From Chelatococcus composti (GTDB taxonomy: Bacteria; Pseudomonadota; Alphaproteobacteria; Rhizobiales; Beijerinckiaceae): a DNA stretch of 64,000 bases. Positions 1 through 7,491 of this stretch are shown piece by piece. Numbering within the stretch: position 1 is the first letter of the stretch; each line of letters starts with the position of its first letter. Made by a program: the position numbers and the translations under genes. The DNA is taken from positions 186,001 to 250,000 of the forward strand of contig NZ_JACHEH010000004.1 in NCBI RefSeq assembly GCF_014201415.1. Direction: 5' to 3'. The notes beneath the pieces were generated by a model. It saw only the letters and a program-made list of their open reading frames with translations. It was not told the origin of the DNA and ran no database searches.

Positions 1-576
1 CGAGGACGTCGCCACCGCCTGGTGGATCGGCCTGCCGTAGAAGGTCATGAACAGGCTCGACAGCTGTCCGCCGCCGATGCCCATCAGGGACGACAGCACG
101 CCGATGAGGACGCCGTAGATGCGCATGACGAGCTTGCCGGGCACCTCCGTGCCGAAGCGCCAGCTGTCCTTGCCGAAGAGGAGCCGCACGGCCGAGATGC
201 CGGCGACGAGGACGAAGACGGCCTTGAACAGGTCTGCCGGCGCGTAGCGGGCGATGAGGCTGCCGAGCGCCACGCCGGCGACGACCGGCACGGCCCAGAT
301 GCGCACGATGGACATGTCGACCTTCCCCCGTGCGCGATGGGCGTTGAAAGAGCGGATCGAGGTCGGGATGATCACGGCGAGCGAGGTGCCGACGGCCAGC
401 GGCATGCGCACCTCCTCCGGCACGCCCACCACACGGAAGAGCTCGTAGAGCACCGGCACCACCACGGCACCGCCGCCGACGCCGAAGACACCGGCCAGAA
501 TACCCGTGAGCGCGCCGGCCGCCAGCAGCGCACCGGCGAGCATGACCAGATCGGATGTGGGAATGGCAGCGAACAT
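1..576 (-). CDS. TauE/SafE-family membrane transporter (3' end outside window)
   Basis: This reading frame is open from an ATG at 576 to the left edge, so only the N-terminal 192 residues are present. The translation starts MFAAIPTSDLVMLAG and is strongly hydrophobic. It carries the glycine-rich repeat typical of TauE/SafE permeases twice: GVFGVGGGAVVVPVL near residue 30 and a GIGGGQLSS segment near residue 170. The family exports or imports small organosulfur or organic anions through the inner membrane. The substrate cannot be told from sequence. The start is the first in-frame ATG, and no clear ribosome site was found. The gene reads away from the thioesterase at 663, in the same direction. 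Confidence 0.8.
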   Translation of the reverse strand, partial: MFAAIPTSDLVMLAGALLAAGALTGILAGVFGVGGGAVVVPVLYELFRVVGVPEEVRMPLAVGTSLAVIIPTSIRSFNAHRARGKVDMSIVRIWAVPVVAGVALGSLIARYAPADLFKAVFVLVAGISAVRLLFGKDSWRFGTEVPGKLVMRIYGVLIGVLSSLMGIGGGQLSSLFMTFYGRPIHQAVATSS

Positions 577-662
577 GAAGGCCCCCGCGGCAGGAGCCCA
601 CTCGTGCGCGATAAGGGCGGCGAAGGCAAGCGCCGCTGCCGCATGGCCGGCCGGCGCCTGGC

Positions 663-1112
663 TCAGTCTGTTATGCCCTCGCGCCCCTCAAGCGTCACCA
701 GCGTGGCCGTCATCACCGCGACGGTCTTGCGTCGCTCGCCATCGACAGCCTCCACGTCGGCCTGGGCCACGGTCAGCAGGCGCCCCGCGCGCACGACGCG
801 CCCGTGCGCCTCGAGCCGCTGGCCGGCCGCGGGCGCGAGGAGATTGATCTTGAACTCGGCGGTGAGGACGCCTGCGCCTGGCGGCATCAGCGACAGGGCG
901 GCATAGCCGCAGGCCGAATCAGCAATCGTCGAGACGACGCCGGCATGGACGAAACCGTGCTGCTGGCTGATGTGCGGCGCGACCGCGAGCTCGACCGTGG
1001 TCTCGCCCGGCGCAACGCGGGTGAGGCGCGCGCCGATGGTCTCCATCACGCTCTGCCTGGCGAAGCTGCGGCGCACGCGCGCCTCGAAATCCGGATCCTG
1101 CGGCTGGTGCAT
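663..1112 (-). CDS. PaaI-family hotdog-fold thioesterase
   Basis: A 149-residue single-domain protein with the PaaI thioesterase signature HGFVHAGVVSTIADSA at about residues 52-67. The HG pair and the Asp (D65) are the positions used for acyl-thioester hydrolysis in this family. The rest fits one hotdog fold (a long helix followed by antiparallel strands), and the length is normal for the family. It probably hydrolyses acyl-CoA or aromatic-CoA esters in the cytoplasm, but the true substrate is unknown. It lies 86 bases upstream of the TauE/SafE gene on the same strand, with dusA further upstream, so co-transcription is possible but not shown. Confidence 0.85.
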   Translation of the reverse strand: MHQPQDPDFEARVRRSFARQSVMETIGARLTRVAPGETTVELAVAPHISQQHGFVHAGVVSTIADSACGYAALSLMPPGAGVLTAEFKINLLAPAAGQRLEAHGRVVRAGRLLTVAQADVEAVDGERRKTVAVMTATLVTLEGREGITD

Positions 1113-1204
1113 GCCCCGTTCCTTCCCCTCTCATTGTCGGGACCAGGCAAGGAAGGCCGCAAGCCAAAGGCGTGCAAAGCGCCCTTGGCTGTTGCGCACG
1201 CGCT

Positions 1205-2296
1205 TCAGGCGGCTTCCGCCTCGCGCCGCGCCATCTCCCGCCGCACGTGGGCAACCGCATCGACGATGACCTCCGGCCCCGCGCCGGGCTTGCAGGCTTC
1301 CGTCGCAAGGTGGCGGCGGAACAGGCGCGCGCCGGGCCGGCCCGGAAAGAGGCCAAGGATGTGCCGCGTGAGCTGGTTGAGGCGCACACCCTCCGAAAGC
1401 CTGCGCTCCACATAGGGCAGATAGGCCTCGACGACCGCAAAGGCGTCCCCAAGCGGTGCCGGCGTGCCGAAGAACAGCGGATCGACGCCGAGCAGGATCT
1501 CCGGGTTCTGGTAGGCCGCGCGGCCGAGCATGACGCCGTCGAGCGCCGGCCCTTCCGCCGGATACATCGCGGCCTGGGCCGCCTCCAGCGTCGCGAGACC
1601 GCCGTTGAGGACAATCGGCACATGCGGCAGGCGTGCCTTGAGGCGGTGGACGCGGTCGTAGTCGAGCGGCGGGATCTCCCTATTGTCCTTGGGAGAGAGG
1701 CCCTGCAGCCAGGCCTTGCGCGCATGGACGACGAGCCTATCCGCCCCGGCCGCGACGACGGCGTCAGCCAGCCTGTCGAGCGCCTCCTCCGGATCCTGAT
1801 CGTCAACACCGATGCGGCACTTGACGGTGACGGGAACATCGACCGCGTCCTTCATCGCCGCGACGCAGGCCCCCACCAGCTCCGGCTCGCGCATGAGGCA
1901 GGCACCGAAGCGCCCGTTCTGCACCCTGTCCGACGGGCAGCCGACGTTGAGGTTGATCTCGCGGTAGCCGAAGGCGGCGCAGATGCGCGCCGCTTCGGCT
2001 AGCTCGGCTGGCTCGCTGCCGCCGAGCTGCACGGCGAGCGGCTGCTCCACCGCGTCGAAGCCGAGCAGACGCTCCCGATCCCCATGGATGACAGCGCCTG
2101 TTGTCACCATCTCCGTGTATAGCAGCGCATGGCGCGTCATCAGCCGGTGGAACACGCGGCAGTCCCGGTCCGTCCAGTCCATCATGGGCGCGACGGAAAA
2201 GCTGTGGGAGATCAGTTCCTTCACCTTCTTCAGCGTCCAGCGTTGTCCTATTTGCCGTATCGTCAGGCGTGCCACCCTGTGGCGGCCGGCAGGCAC
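1205..2296 (-). CDS. dusA: tRNA-dihydrouridine(20/20a) synthase DusA
   Basis: FMN-dependent reductase that converts uridine to dihydrouridine in the tRNA D-loop. The N-terminal FMN-binding TIM barrel begins with SVAPMMDWTDRDCR (about residues 34-47). The motif NVGCPSDRVQNGRFGACLM (117-135) contains the conserved cysteine of the family. HARKAWLQGLSPKDNR and the long C-terminal helical segment are typical of DusA rather than DusB or DusC. The listed start is a GTG at 2296. The first 25 or so residues look non-conserved, and a downstream GTG (VKELISHSF, about residue 25) would give a more usual N-terminus. The function call is firm; the exact start is not. Confidence 0.9.
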   Translation of the reverse strand: MPAGRHRVARLTIRQIGQRWTLKKVKELISHSFSVAPMMDWTDRDCRVFHRLMTRHALLYTEMVTTGAVIHGDRERLLGFDAVEQPLAVQLGGSEPAELAEAARICAAFGYREINLNVGCPSDRVQNGRFGACLMREPELVGACVAAMKDAVDVPVTVKCRIGVDDQDPEEALDRLADAVVAAGADRLVVHARKAWLQGLSPKDNREIPPLDYDRVHRLKARLPHVPIVLNGGLATLEAAQAAMYPAEGPALDGVMLGRAAYQNPEILLGVDPLFFGTPAPLGDAFAVVEAYLPYVERRLSEGVRLNQLTRHILGLFPGRPGARLFRRHLATEACKPGAGPEVIVDAVAHVRREMARREAEAA

Positions 2297-2421
2297 TTTT
2301 CATAGCACGGCCGGCGCCATCCCCGCCCGCATGCGGGAACGGCCCGCCCCCTGTCTAGCCCGGATCGCCTCCGAACGCGAGGACCGGTGCACACCACCTT
2401 CCGGCAAGCCCCGTTTCGTAA

Positions 2422-2440
2422 AATTGTTGTGATCGCAATT
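2422..2440. promoter_or_regulatory. Inverted repeat AATTG-N9-CAATT upstream of the small amber-interrupted gene
   Basis: The site reads AATTG, nine bases, CAATT, with TTGTGATCGCAA near its centre, inside an AT-rich stretch that is unusual for this window. It lies about 56 bases before the ATG at 2496. It could be a regulator-binding site for the small gene or for dusA, which starts about 130 bases to the left on the other strand. No specific regulator is assigned. Confidence 0.3.
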
Positions 2441-2495
2441 CCGCCACGATTGTTTCCGCAACTTGAAGTACGAGTAAAAAAGCCGGAGGACGCAC

Positions 2496-2825
2496 ATGAC
2501 CGTTGATGAACCGAGGCACAAGGCTCCGGAAGTGAAGGAAGCGATGCTGAAGCTTGTGGTTCATCAGGTTGTCGAAGCGTATTCTCATGCTTTCATCCAG
2601 GCTATTTCGAGCGAAATCGAATCGGACCGCTAGGCTGCATTCGAGACGTTCGCCTCCGCGGCGCAGGAGCGCGCCTTGATCGTCCTCGGAGAACTGGATG
2701 GAGCGATCAAGGCGAGGATTGCGGAAACGAGTCGCGAGATCATCGACCAGTCGCTGGCGACGATCGCCGAGGGCGCCGGCGTGCGCCTCACCAAGGGGCG
2801 GCGCCGCTCGCCCGTCACCCACTAG
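2496..2825 (+). pseudogene. Small hypothetical gene split by an in-frame TAG at codon 46
   Basis: An ATG at 2496 preceded by a good ribosome site (GGAGGA, 2485-2490) opens a frame that reads 45 residues (MTVDEPRHKAPEVKEAMLKL and onward) to a TAG at 2631-2633. Past that TAG the same frame continues for 63 more sense codons to a second TAG at 2823-2825. Both halves look helical and charged: the first has a VVHQVVEAYSHAFIQAISSE segment and the second ERALIVLGELDGAIKARIAE. Third codon positions are AT-rich before the amber codon and GC-rich after it. Possibilities are a nonsense-mutated gene, a 45-residue peptide gene followed by chance coding-like sequence, or amber readthrough. The protein family is not recognised. 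Confidence 0.45.
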
Positions 2826-2892
2826 GCCCGGCGGCGCCCCCTCGCATGGGGAGCGAGCGATCTCTGACCCTCCACCCACCACCTCGCGCAAT

Positions 2893-2910
2893 GGTGCCCG
2901 CTCGGGCACC
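2893..2910 (+). terminator. GC-rich hairpin after the small gene
   Basis: GGTGCCC, loop GCTC, GGGCACC: seven perfect base pairs and a 4-base loop. It falls between the end of the interrupted gene (2825) and the next gene (2986). There is no T-run, so termination would be weak or factor-dependent. Confidence 0.35.
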
Positions 2911-2985
2911 GGCGGTCGGTTGCCTGTCGCATTCTCTGCGCACATACTCGCATCTCGGCCCATGGCCATCGGGAGGGAGATGACC

Positions 2986-3258
2986 ATGCGATCGGAGCGG
3001 GGCGATCTCTTCTTCGGCGGACAGCGCGTCAGCGATGTCGATTTCTCGATCGATGGCACGGTAGCCAGGGACCGAACGCGACAATATCGCGGAAGGCTCG
3101 GGGCTCCGCGGGACGTCATCCTGCGCGCCTGGCGGTCGGGCGGGGCGCGCCTGCAGACCACGGACGGCGCCTTGATCGACATCATCATCACCGATGCACA
3201 GAGCGGCGCCTTCATCGGCCGGCAGACGGGCCGTGCCGGGGAGACGCCGGCGGATTGA
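2986..3258 (+). CDS. Conserved-looking small hypothetical protein (90 aa)
   Basis: The protein MRSERGDLFFGGQRVSDVDF and onward is not recognised. It is rich in short beta-type segments (DLFFGGQRVSDVDFSIDG, DVILRAWRSGGARLQ, GALIDIIITDAQSGAFIG) and has no signal peptide or membrane segment, suggesting a small cytoplasmic beta-barrel-like domain. The ATG at 2986 is chosen because the GGGAGGGA at 2971-2978 lies about 7 bases upstream; ATGs at 2980 and 2962 are in frame but badly spaced or without a site. Codon use matches the surrounding GC-rich genes, which supports it being real. It lies 69 bases before the I78 lipoprotein gene on the same strand. Confidence 0.55.
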   Translation: MRSERGDLFFGGQRVSDVDFSIDGTVARDRTRQYRGRLGAPRDVILRAWRSGGARLQTTDGALIDIIITDAQSGAFIGRQTGRAGETPAD

Positions 3259-3327
3259 GCCGCCTGACGCGCCGGGCGGCCGGGCTGCGGGCGGCACCTT
3301 CCCCGGGGCGCGAGCGGAGAAAGGGCG

Positions 3328-3630
3328 ATGACGAGAGCGCGCCTTTACCCGGCCCTTGCGGCCGTGAGCCTCGGCTTGCTGATGCCGGCCTGCACCGCGT
3401 CGTCACCGGTTGAGCCGGCTGCGGCGCCCGGCCCCTGCCGCCCCGATGCCGCGAGCGCGCTCGCCGGCCAGCCGAAACCTGCCGATGACGAGGCACGGCG
3501 GCTCACCGGCGCCACCGTCGTGCGCCAGATCAGGCCGGGCCAGCCGGTGACGATGGACTACTCGCCCGCCCGCGTGACAATCGAGACCGACCCCCGCTCA
3601 GGCCGCGTGCTGCGCGCGGCCTGCGGATAG
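3328..3630 (+). CDS. I78-family peptidase inhibitor, probable lipoprotein
   Basis: A 100-residue exported protein. A hydrophobic leader (MTRARLYPALAAVSLGLLMP) ends at AC, with Cys22 in a loose lipobox (LMPAC), so a lipid-anchored periplasmic or outer-membrane protein is likely. The C-terminal half has the I78 (elastase inhibitor) pattern: D-A-A-S-A-L-A-G-Q near residue 40, then RLTGATVVRQIRPGQPVTMD and a final DPRSGRVLRAACG, with the conserved PGqpvTmDy core and the last Cys-Gly. This family forms a small potato-inhibitor-like fold that blocks serine proteases. The native target here is unknown. AGAAAGGG at 3316-3323 provides the ribosome site. Confidence 0.75.
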   Translation: MTRARLYPALAAVSLGLLMPACTASSPVEPAAAPGPCRPDAASALAGQPKPADDEARRLTGATVVRQIRPGQPVTMDYSPARVTIETDPRSGRVLRAACG

Positions 3631-3778
3631 GGTGCCTGCCATTCGCCCCGCGCGCTCCGCAGCGTCGGCAGAAAGCCGTATCCTGCCCCCCTGAAAGGCT
3701 GCTATACTAAGAAAAAGTAAAAAATGGCAGGCCGCCGTCGGGCCAAGCCTGAGCAGTCATACGCGAGGGGGCATGCCG

Positions 3779-3997
3779 ATGGACCGGGGGCGTACGGGGG
3801 CATACGCGGCGGTGCAGGAGCAGCTGCTCAGCGCGATGCGTCATATTGCCGAGGCCCAGCGCCTCGTGGGCGAATTCCTCAGCCACTGCGCCGGCTTACG
3901 AGTGCATCCGCCCGCCGACATGGCTCATGGCCCCTGTCTGCCTGGCCATGGCACTCCTGCCCTGTCGGACGAAGCCCACATCGACGGCAGTCACTGA
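3779..3997 (+). CDS. Possible small hypothetical protein (72 aa)
   Basis: MDRGRTGAYAAVQEQLLSAM and onward. A GAGGGG at 3765-3770 sits 8 bases before the ATG at 3779 (a second in-frame ATG at 3773 is too close to it). A TATACT at 3703-3708 in an AT-rich patch could be a -10 element. The middle forms an amphipathic helix (EQLLSAMRHIAEAQRLVGEF). The C-terminal half is rich in His, Pro and Gly and shows no fold. No family is recognised. It is listed because site, spacing and composition are plausible, but it may be non-coding. Confidence 0.35.
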   Translation: MDRGRTGAYAAVQEQLLSAMRHIAEAQRLVGEFLSHCAGLRVHPPADMAHGPCLPGHGTPALSDEAHIDGSH

Positions 3998-4030
3998 GCG
4001 CGGCGCCGCGAGGCACAGGTCGCGGCCCGG

Positions 4031-4858
4031 TCATTCACCACGAGCGAGCTGCGGAGCCGTGAACCTGCGGTTGGCCAGAACCGGCAGGACGCTGCGCGCA
4101 TGGGCGATGCGGGCCGGGTCGATGTCGGCGAACAGCAGCGTCGGCGCCTCGCCGGCGCGGGCGATGGCGACGCCCAGCGGGTCCACCACCATGCTCGCGC
4201 CGATGTTGCGCTCCCCGCATTCGCCCGTCGCCACCACGTAGCAGGTGTTCTCGAGCGCCCGGGCGGTGACGAGCACCTCCCAGTGCGCCTCCTTGCCGGG
4301 GCCGCGCAGCCACGCCGACGGCGCGGCGATGACATCGGCCCCGTCGAGGGCGAGGCGCCGCGCCATCTCCGGAAAGCGCAGGTCGTAACACGTCATGGTG
4401 CCGACCTTGAGCCCCGCCACCTCGATGAGCGGCGGAATCTCGTCGCCGGGGGCGACATGGGTCGATTCCTTGACGCTGAAGGCGTCGTAGAGATGCAGCT
4501 TGCGATAGGCGCCGATGACGGCGCCGTTGCGCACGGTCACCAGCGTGTTGAAGACGCGCCCATTGCCGGCCGGCACGTGGATGCAGCCCATCACCGCAAG
4601 GTCGCTGCCGCGGCTGGCGCTGAGCACCTCCTGCATGAAGGGCCCGTCGAGCGGCTGCGCCGCCTTGAGCACGATGTCGGGATCGGCGATGTCTCGCGCC
4701 AGGATGCCCTCGGGCAGGACGAGCAGCCTGGCGCCCGCATCCGCCGCCTCGTGCATCAGCCGCACGACGGTCGCGGCGTTCTCCCGCCATTCCCGCCCGA
4801 CGGCGAATTGCCCGAGCGCCACCTTGATGACCGGACGCATGGACGACGGAGAACTCAT
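4031..4858 (-). CDS. Carbon-nitrogen hydrolase (nitrilase superfamily amidase)
   Basis: A 275-residue single nitrilase-fold protein with the complete Glu-Lys-Cys triad: E50 in LLVLPEGILA, K120 in GAYRKLHLYDAF and C157 in GTMTCYDLRFPE. The DLRFPE and NTCYVVATGECG segments resemble amidases of the Nit/deaminated-glutathione-amidase and omega-amidase group. The precise substrate cannot be set from sequence. The start is placed at 4858 (MSSPSSMRPVIKVALGQF) because GAGGAAG lies 6 bases upstream. A longer in-frame extension to 4960 has no homology-like content. The neighbouring azoreductase stop codon is about 100 bases upstream in the same direction. Confidence 0.85.
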   Translation of the reverse strand: MSSPSSMRPVIKVALGQFAVGREWRENAATVVRLMHEAADAGARLLVLPEGILARDIADPDIVLKAAQPLDGPFMQEVLSASRGSDLAVMGCIHVPAGNGRVFNTLVTVRNGAVIGAYRKLHLYDAFSVKESTHVAPGDEIPPLIEVAGLKVGTMTCYDLRFPEMARRLALDGADVIAAPSAWLRGPGKEAHWEVLVTARALENTCYVVATGECGERNIGASMVVDPLGVAIARAGEAPTLLFADIDPARIAHARSVLPVLANRRFTAPQLARGE

Positions 4859-4956
4859 GCCGGCTTCCTCGGGATCTTGCGTTTCGTCGCGGGGGCCGGG
4901 CTTCTCGCGCCCGGCCATGTGCCGCGCCGAAATGAGCGACCATCCGAGCGCCGGCG

Positions 4957-5577
4957 TCAAGCCGCGAGGCGCTCTCCGATGCGGGAAAGCTCACCGCGCG
5001 CGGCAGCCACGGCCTCGGCGCTCGCCTCCGGCCCGAAGCCCTGCCGCTCGGCCCGCACGAAGACCACGTCCGTGATGCCGATGAAGCCGAGCAGCGTGCG
5101 CAAGTGCGGCTCCTGCGAATCCATGGCCTGCGCCGGCCCCTCGCTGTAAAGCCCGCCGCGGCTCTCGATGACGATGGCGCGCTTGCCCTTGAGAAGCCCT
5201 TCCGGCCCCTTCTCGCTGTAGCGGAAGGTGATGCCGGCGCGCAGCACGTAGTCGAACCAGGCCTTGAGCGTGGAGGGGATGCCGAAGTTGTACATCGGCG
5301 CGCCGATGACGATGACGTCCGCCTCGCGCAGTTCGCCGATCAGCTGATCAGACAGGGCGATGGCCGCACGCTCGGCCTCGGTCTTCACCTCGCCCGTGCG
5401 CAGGGCGCCGACCGTCTCGGCCGTCAGGTGCGGGATGGGGTCGGAACCGACATCGCGCGTGATGACGCGGTCGACGCCGCCGTTCGCCTTCAGCGCCTCG
5501 ACTGCTTCGGCAACGAGGCGGCCGGAAACGGACTGCGCGCCCGAGGCGCTGCTGGTGATGGCGAGAACCGTGGTCAT
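4957..5577 (-). CDS. azoR: FMN-dependent NADH-azoreductase (first copy)
   Basis: A 206-residue flavodoxin-fold quinone/azo reductase. The N-terminal phosphate-binding loop is ITSSASGAQSVS, the flavin-contacting motif is APMYNFGIPSTLKAWFDY at about residues 95-112, and IESRGG follows near residue 145. AzoR homodimers use NADH and FMN for two-electron reduction of quinones and azo dyes, mainly as protection against electrophilic quinones. The start at 5577 has GGAGAAG just upstream. The gene is divergent from the LysR regulator at 5690, the usual arrangement for a LysR target. A second azoreductase/LysR pair lies at 6.7-8.4 kb. Confidence 0.9.
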   Translation of the reverse strand: MTTVLAITSSASGAQSVSGRLVAEAVEALKANGGVDRVITRDVGSDPIPHLTAETVGALRTGEVKTEAERAAIALSDQLIGELREADVIVIGAPMYNFGIPSTLKAWFDYVLRAGITFRYSEKGPEGLLKGKRAIVIESRGGLYSEGPAQAMDSQEPHLRTLLGFIGITDVVFVRAERQGFGPEASAEAVAAARGELSRIGERLAA

Positions 5578-5613
5578 GGACTGCTTCTCCGAAACGGATG
5601 ACAAAGGCGTGCC

Positions 5614-5648
5614 GGATAACTGGCGGTTCTCTTGCCGCACCGGTATCC
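5614..5648. promoter_or_regulatory. Nested inverted repeat in the azoR/LysR divergent promoter
   Basis: GGATA (5614-5618) pairs with TATCC (5644-5648), and inside it GGCGG (5622-5626) pairs in part with CCGC (5635-5638). It lies between azoR (start 5577) and the LysR gene (start 5690), where a LysR binding site is expected. Assignment is by position and symmetry only. Confidence 0.35.
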
Positions 5649-5689
5649 TCTCATTTAGCACCAAGGCGTTGCTGAAAGAGGAACAGGCG

Positions 5690-6658
5690 ATGCCGGACAT
5701 CGAAGACATCAGGTGTTTCATCGAGGTGGTGGACAGCGGCGGCTTCGGCCGCGCGGCCAAGCGGCTCGGTATCGCCAAGTCCATCGTCAGCCGCCGCATC
5801 GCCCGGCTGGAGGCGGAGCTCGACGCGCGCCTGCTCACCCGCACCACGCGCGGCATCAGCGCGACGGAGGCTGGGCTCGAGTTCAAGATGCGCAGCGAGC
5901 GCATCCTCGCCGATCTCGCGGAGGCACGGGACGCCGTCGCGCAGCACGGCAACGGCATCGTGGGCACCCTGCGCCTGTCGGTCCCCCTCTCCTTCGGCGT
6001 CAGGTACGTGGCGCCGGTGCTCGCCGAGATGGCAGCCGCCCACCCGCGGCTCGGCATCGACGTGGCCTACAGCGACCGCATCGTCGATCTCATCGGGGAG
6101 CGGTTCGATGCGGCCATCCGCATCGGCTACCTGCGCGATTCGAGCCTCATCGCCCGCAAGATCGCGCCGGTCTACACTGTCGTGCTGGCGAGCACCGACT
6201 ACATCGCCCGCCACGGCCGGCCCGGAACGCCGGACGACCTGATGCGCCACGAATGCATCGTCTATACGGCCGCAAGCGACCCTGACCTGCGCTTCCGCTG
6301 CGGCACGCGCTGGACGAGCGTGCGTCCGCGCGGGCGCCTCCTCGCCGACAACGGCGAGGCCATCCTGCAATGGGCACGGGCGGGCCTCGGCATCGCAGTG
6401 GTGCCCACCTTCCTCGCCGCCGAGGACATCGACAGGGGCACGCTGGTGCCGCTGCTGACCAACTACGAGATGCCGGAGGCCGGGATCTACGTGGTGCGGC
6501 CTCCGGGCTCCTATCTCCCGGCCAAGGTCCGGCTGCTCATCGACACGCTCGCCGCCCGCTTCGGCGGCGAGCCCTACTGGGATGCCTGCCTCCTGAACCG
6601 ACTGCGGCGCAGGCAGGCGTCGGAACCGGCCGCGGCCGACTGCATCGCGTCCGGCTGA
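5690..6658 (+). CDS. LysR-family transcriptional regulator (first copy)
   Basis: A 322-residue LysR regulator. The N-terminal winged helix-turn-helix is DIRCFIEVVDSGGFGRAAKRLGIAKSIVSRRIARLE (about residues 5-40). The C-terminal periplasmic-binding-like effector domain starts near residue 90 (GTLRLSVPLSFG). The SGGFGRAAKRLGIAKSIVSR variant places it near regulators of quinone or electrophile responses. The start at 5690 is the ATG directly before PDIEDIRCF, with AAAGAGGAA (5675-5683) upstream. It is divergent from azoR and probably controls it in response to a small aromatic or electrophilic ligand. Its 3' end faces the second azoreductase gene with only 7 bases between. Confidence 0.9.
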   Translation: MPDIEDIRCFIEVVDSGGFGRAAKRLGIAKSIVSRRIARLEAELDARLLTRTTRGISATEAGLEFKMRSERILADLAEARDAVAQHGNGIVGTLRLSVPLSFGVRYVAPVLAEMAAAHPRLGIDVAYSDRIVDLIGERFDAAIRIGYLRDSSLIARKIAPVYTVVLASTDYIARHGRPGTPDDLMRHECIVYTAASDPDLRFRCGTRWTSVRPRGRLLADNGEAILQWARAGLGIAVVPTFLAAEDIDRGTLVPLLTNYEMPEAGIYVVRPPGSYLPAKVRLLIDTLAARFGGEPYWDACLLNRLRRRQASEPAAADCIASG

Positions 6659-6665
6659 GCGCGGC

Positions 6666-7364
6666 TCAGGCCGCCTCGCGCTCCGAGACACCGACGGCGG
6701 CCGCCAGACGCTCGGCAAGGGCGTCAACGGCGCGCTCGGCATTCGCGATCGACGCCGCGAGGCGCTCGCCGGCGAACTCATCGTATTCGACAGCCACGGT
6801 CGCCACGTCCGTGATGCCGATGTAGCCGAAGGCGGTACGGATGGCCGGCTCCACATGGTTCATGTGGGCGATGCGCCCGCCCTCGTCGTAGCCGAAGTCG
6901 CCGCGCGAGGAGAGAATGACGAGCCGCTTGCCCATATCCGCGAGCAGCGGCCAATAGGGCTCGCCCGCTCGCGTGCGGTCGAAGCCGAAGGTGCGCCCCA
7001 CGCGCACGATGTTGTCGATGTAGGCCTTGAACTGGGCCGGCACCCCGAAGTTGTACATCGGGACGCCCGCCACGATGACGTCAGCGCCGATCAACTCGTC
7101 CACCAACATGTCGCTTTCCCTGAGCACCGCCCGCATCCAGGGCGTTCGGCGTTCCTCGGGCGTGAACGCCGCGTGGATCCAGGAGGCGGAGACGGGCGCC
7201 GGGGGCGTCAGGCCTACATCCCGGTAGAGCACCGTGTCCCCCGGCCTCAGCTCGCGCCAGCGGGCAAGGAAGCGCTGGCCGAGCCGGCGGGTGTGGGATC
7301 CGAAGGTGGTGAGGTCGGACCCCGCGGGGCGGGCGCTGGCATCGATATGCAAAAGCGTCGGCAT
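6666..7364 (-). CDS. FMN-dependent NADH-azoreductase (second copy)
   Basis: A 232-residue member of the same flavodoxin-like family as the gene at 4957, but clearly divergent. The loop is HIDASARPAGSDLTTFGS, the flavin motif GVPMYNFGVPAQFKAYIDN, then ILSSRGDFGYD and FGYIGITDV. FGYIGITDV here and LGFIGITDV in the first copy show common ancestry. It is about 25 residues longer than the first copy. The start at 7364 (MPTLLHIDAS) has GAGGA about 10 bases upstream; a 20-residue in-frame extension to 7424 has no support. It is divergent from the LysR gene at 7492, with a perfect palindromic site between them. Confidence 0.88.
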   Translation of the reverse strand: MPTLLHIDASARPAGSDLTTFGSHTRRLGQRFLARWRELRPGDTVLYRDVGLTPPAPVSASWIHAAFTPEERRTPWMRAVLRESDMLVDELIGADVIVAGVPMYNFGVPAQFKAYIDNIVRVGRTFGFDRTRAGEPYWPLLADMGKRLVILSSRGDFGYDEGGRIAHMNHVEPAIRTAFGYIGITDVATVAVEYDEFAGERLAASIANAERAVDALAERLAAAVGVSEREAA

Positions 7365-7452
7365 GGATGATATGTCCTCATCTTCATTGAGGGTTGATGC
7401 CGACGATGGTCCCGTCTGATGCAAACGATGGCAAACGCGAAATTCTCAGCTT

Positions 7453-7475
7453 ATAGATGATTTGGGTTCATCTAT
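7453..7475. promoter_or_regulatory. Perfect LysR-type box between azoreductase 2 and its LysR gene
   Basis: ATAGATGA (7453-7460), 7 bases, TCATCTAT (7468-7475): an 8-base perfect inverted repeat with the T-N11-A spacing expected of a LysR recognition site. It lies 17 bases before the regulator start (7492) and about 90 bases from the divergent azoreductase start (7364). Confidence 0.6.
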
Positions 7476-7491
7476 TTTCAGCCTCGTCATC

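Noticed and set aside
22-906. A 294-codon open frame on the plus strand
   Set aside because: Opposite the TauE/SafE gene and thioesterase; the product is Arg/His/Asp-rich without domains.
3724-4062. A 112-codon plus-strand frame overlapping the small ORF at 3779
   Set aside because: No ribosome site; Arg-rich shadow composition; overlaps the end of the amidase gene.
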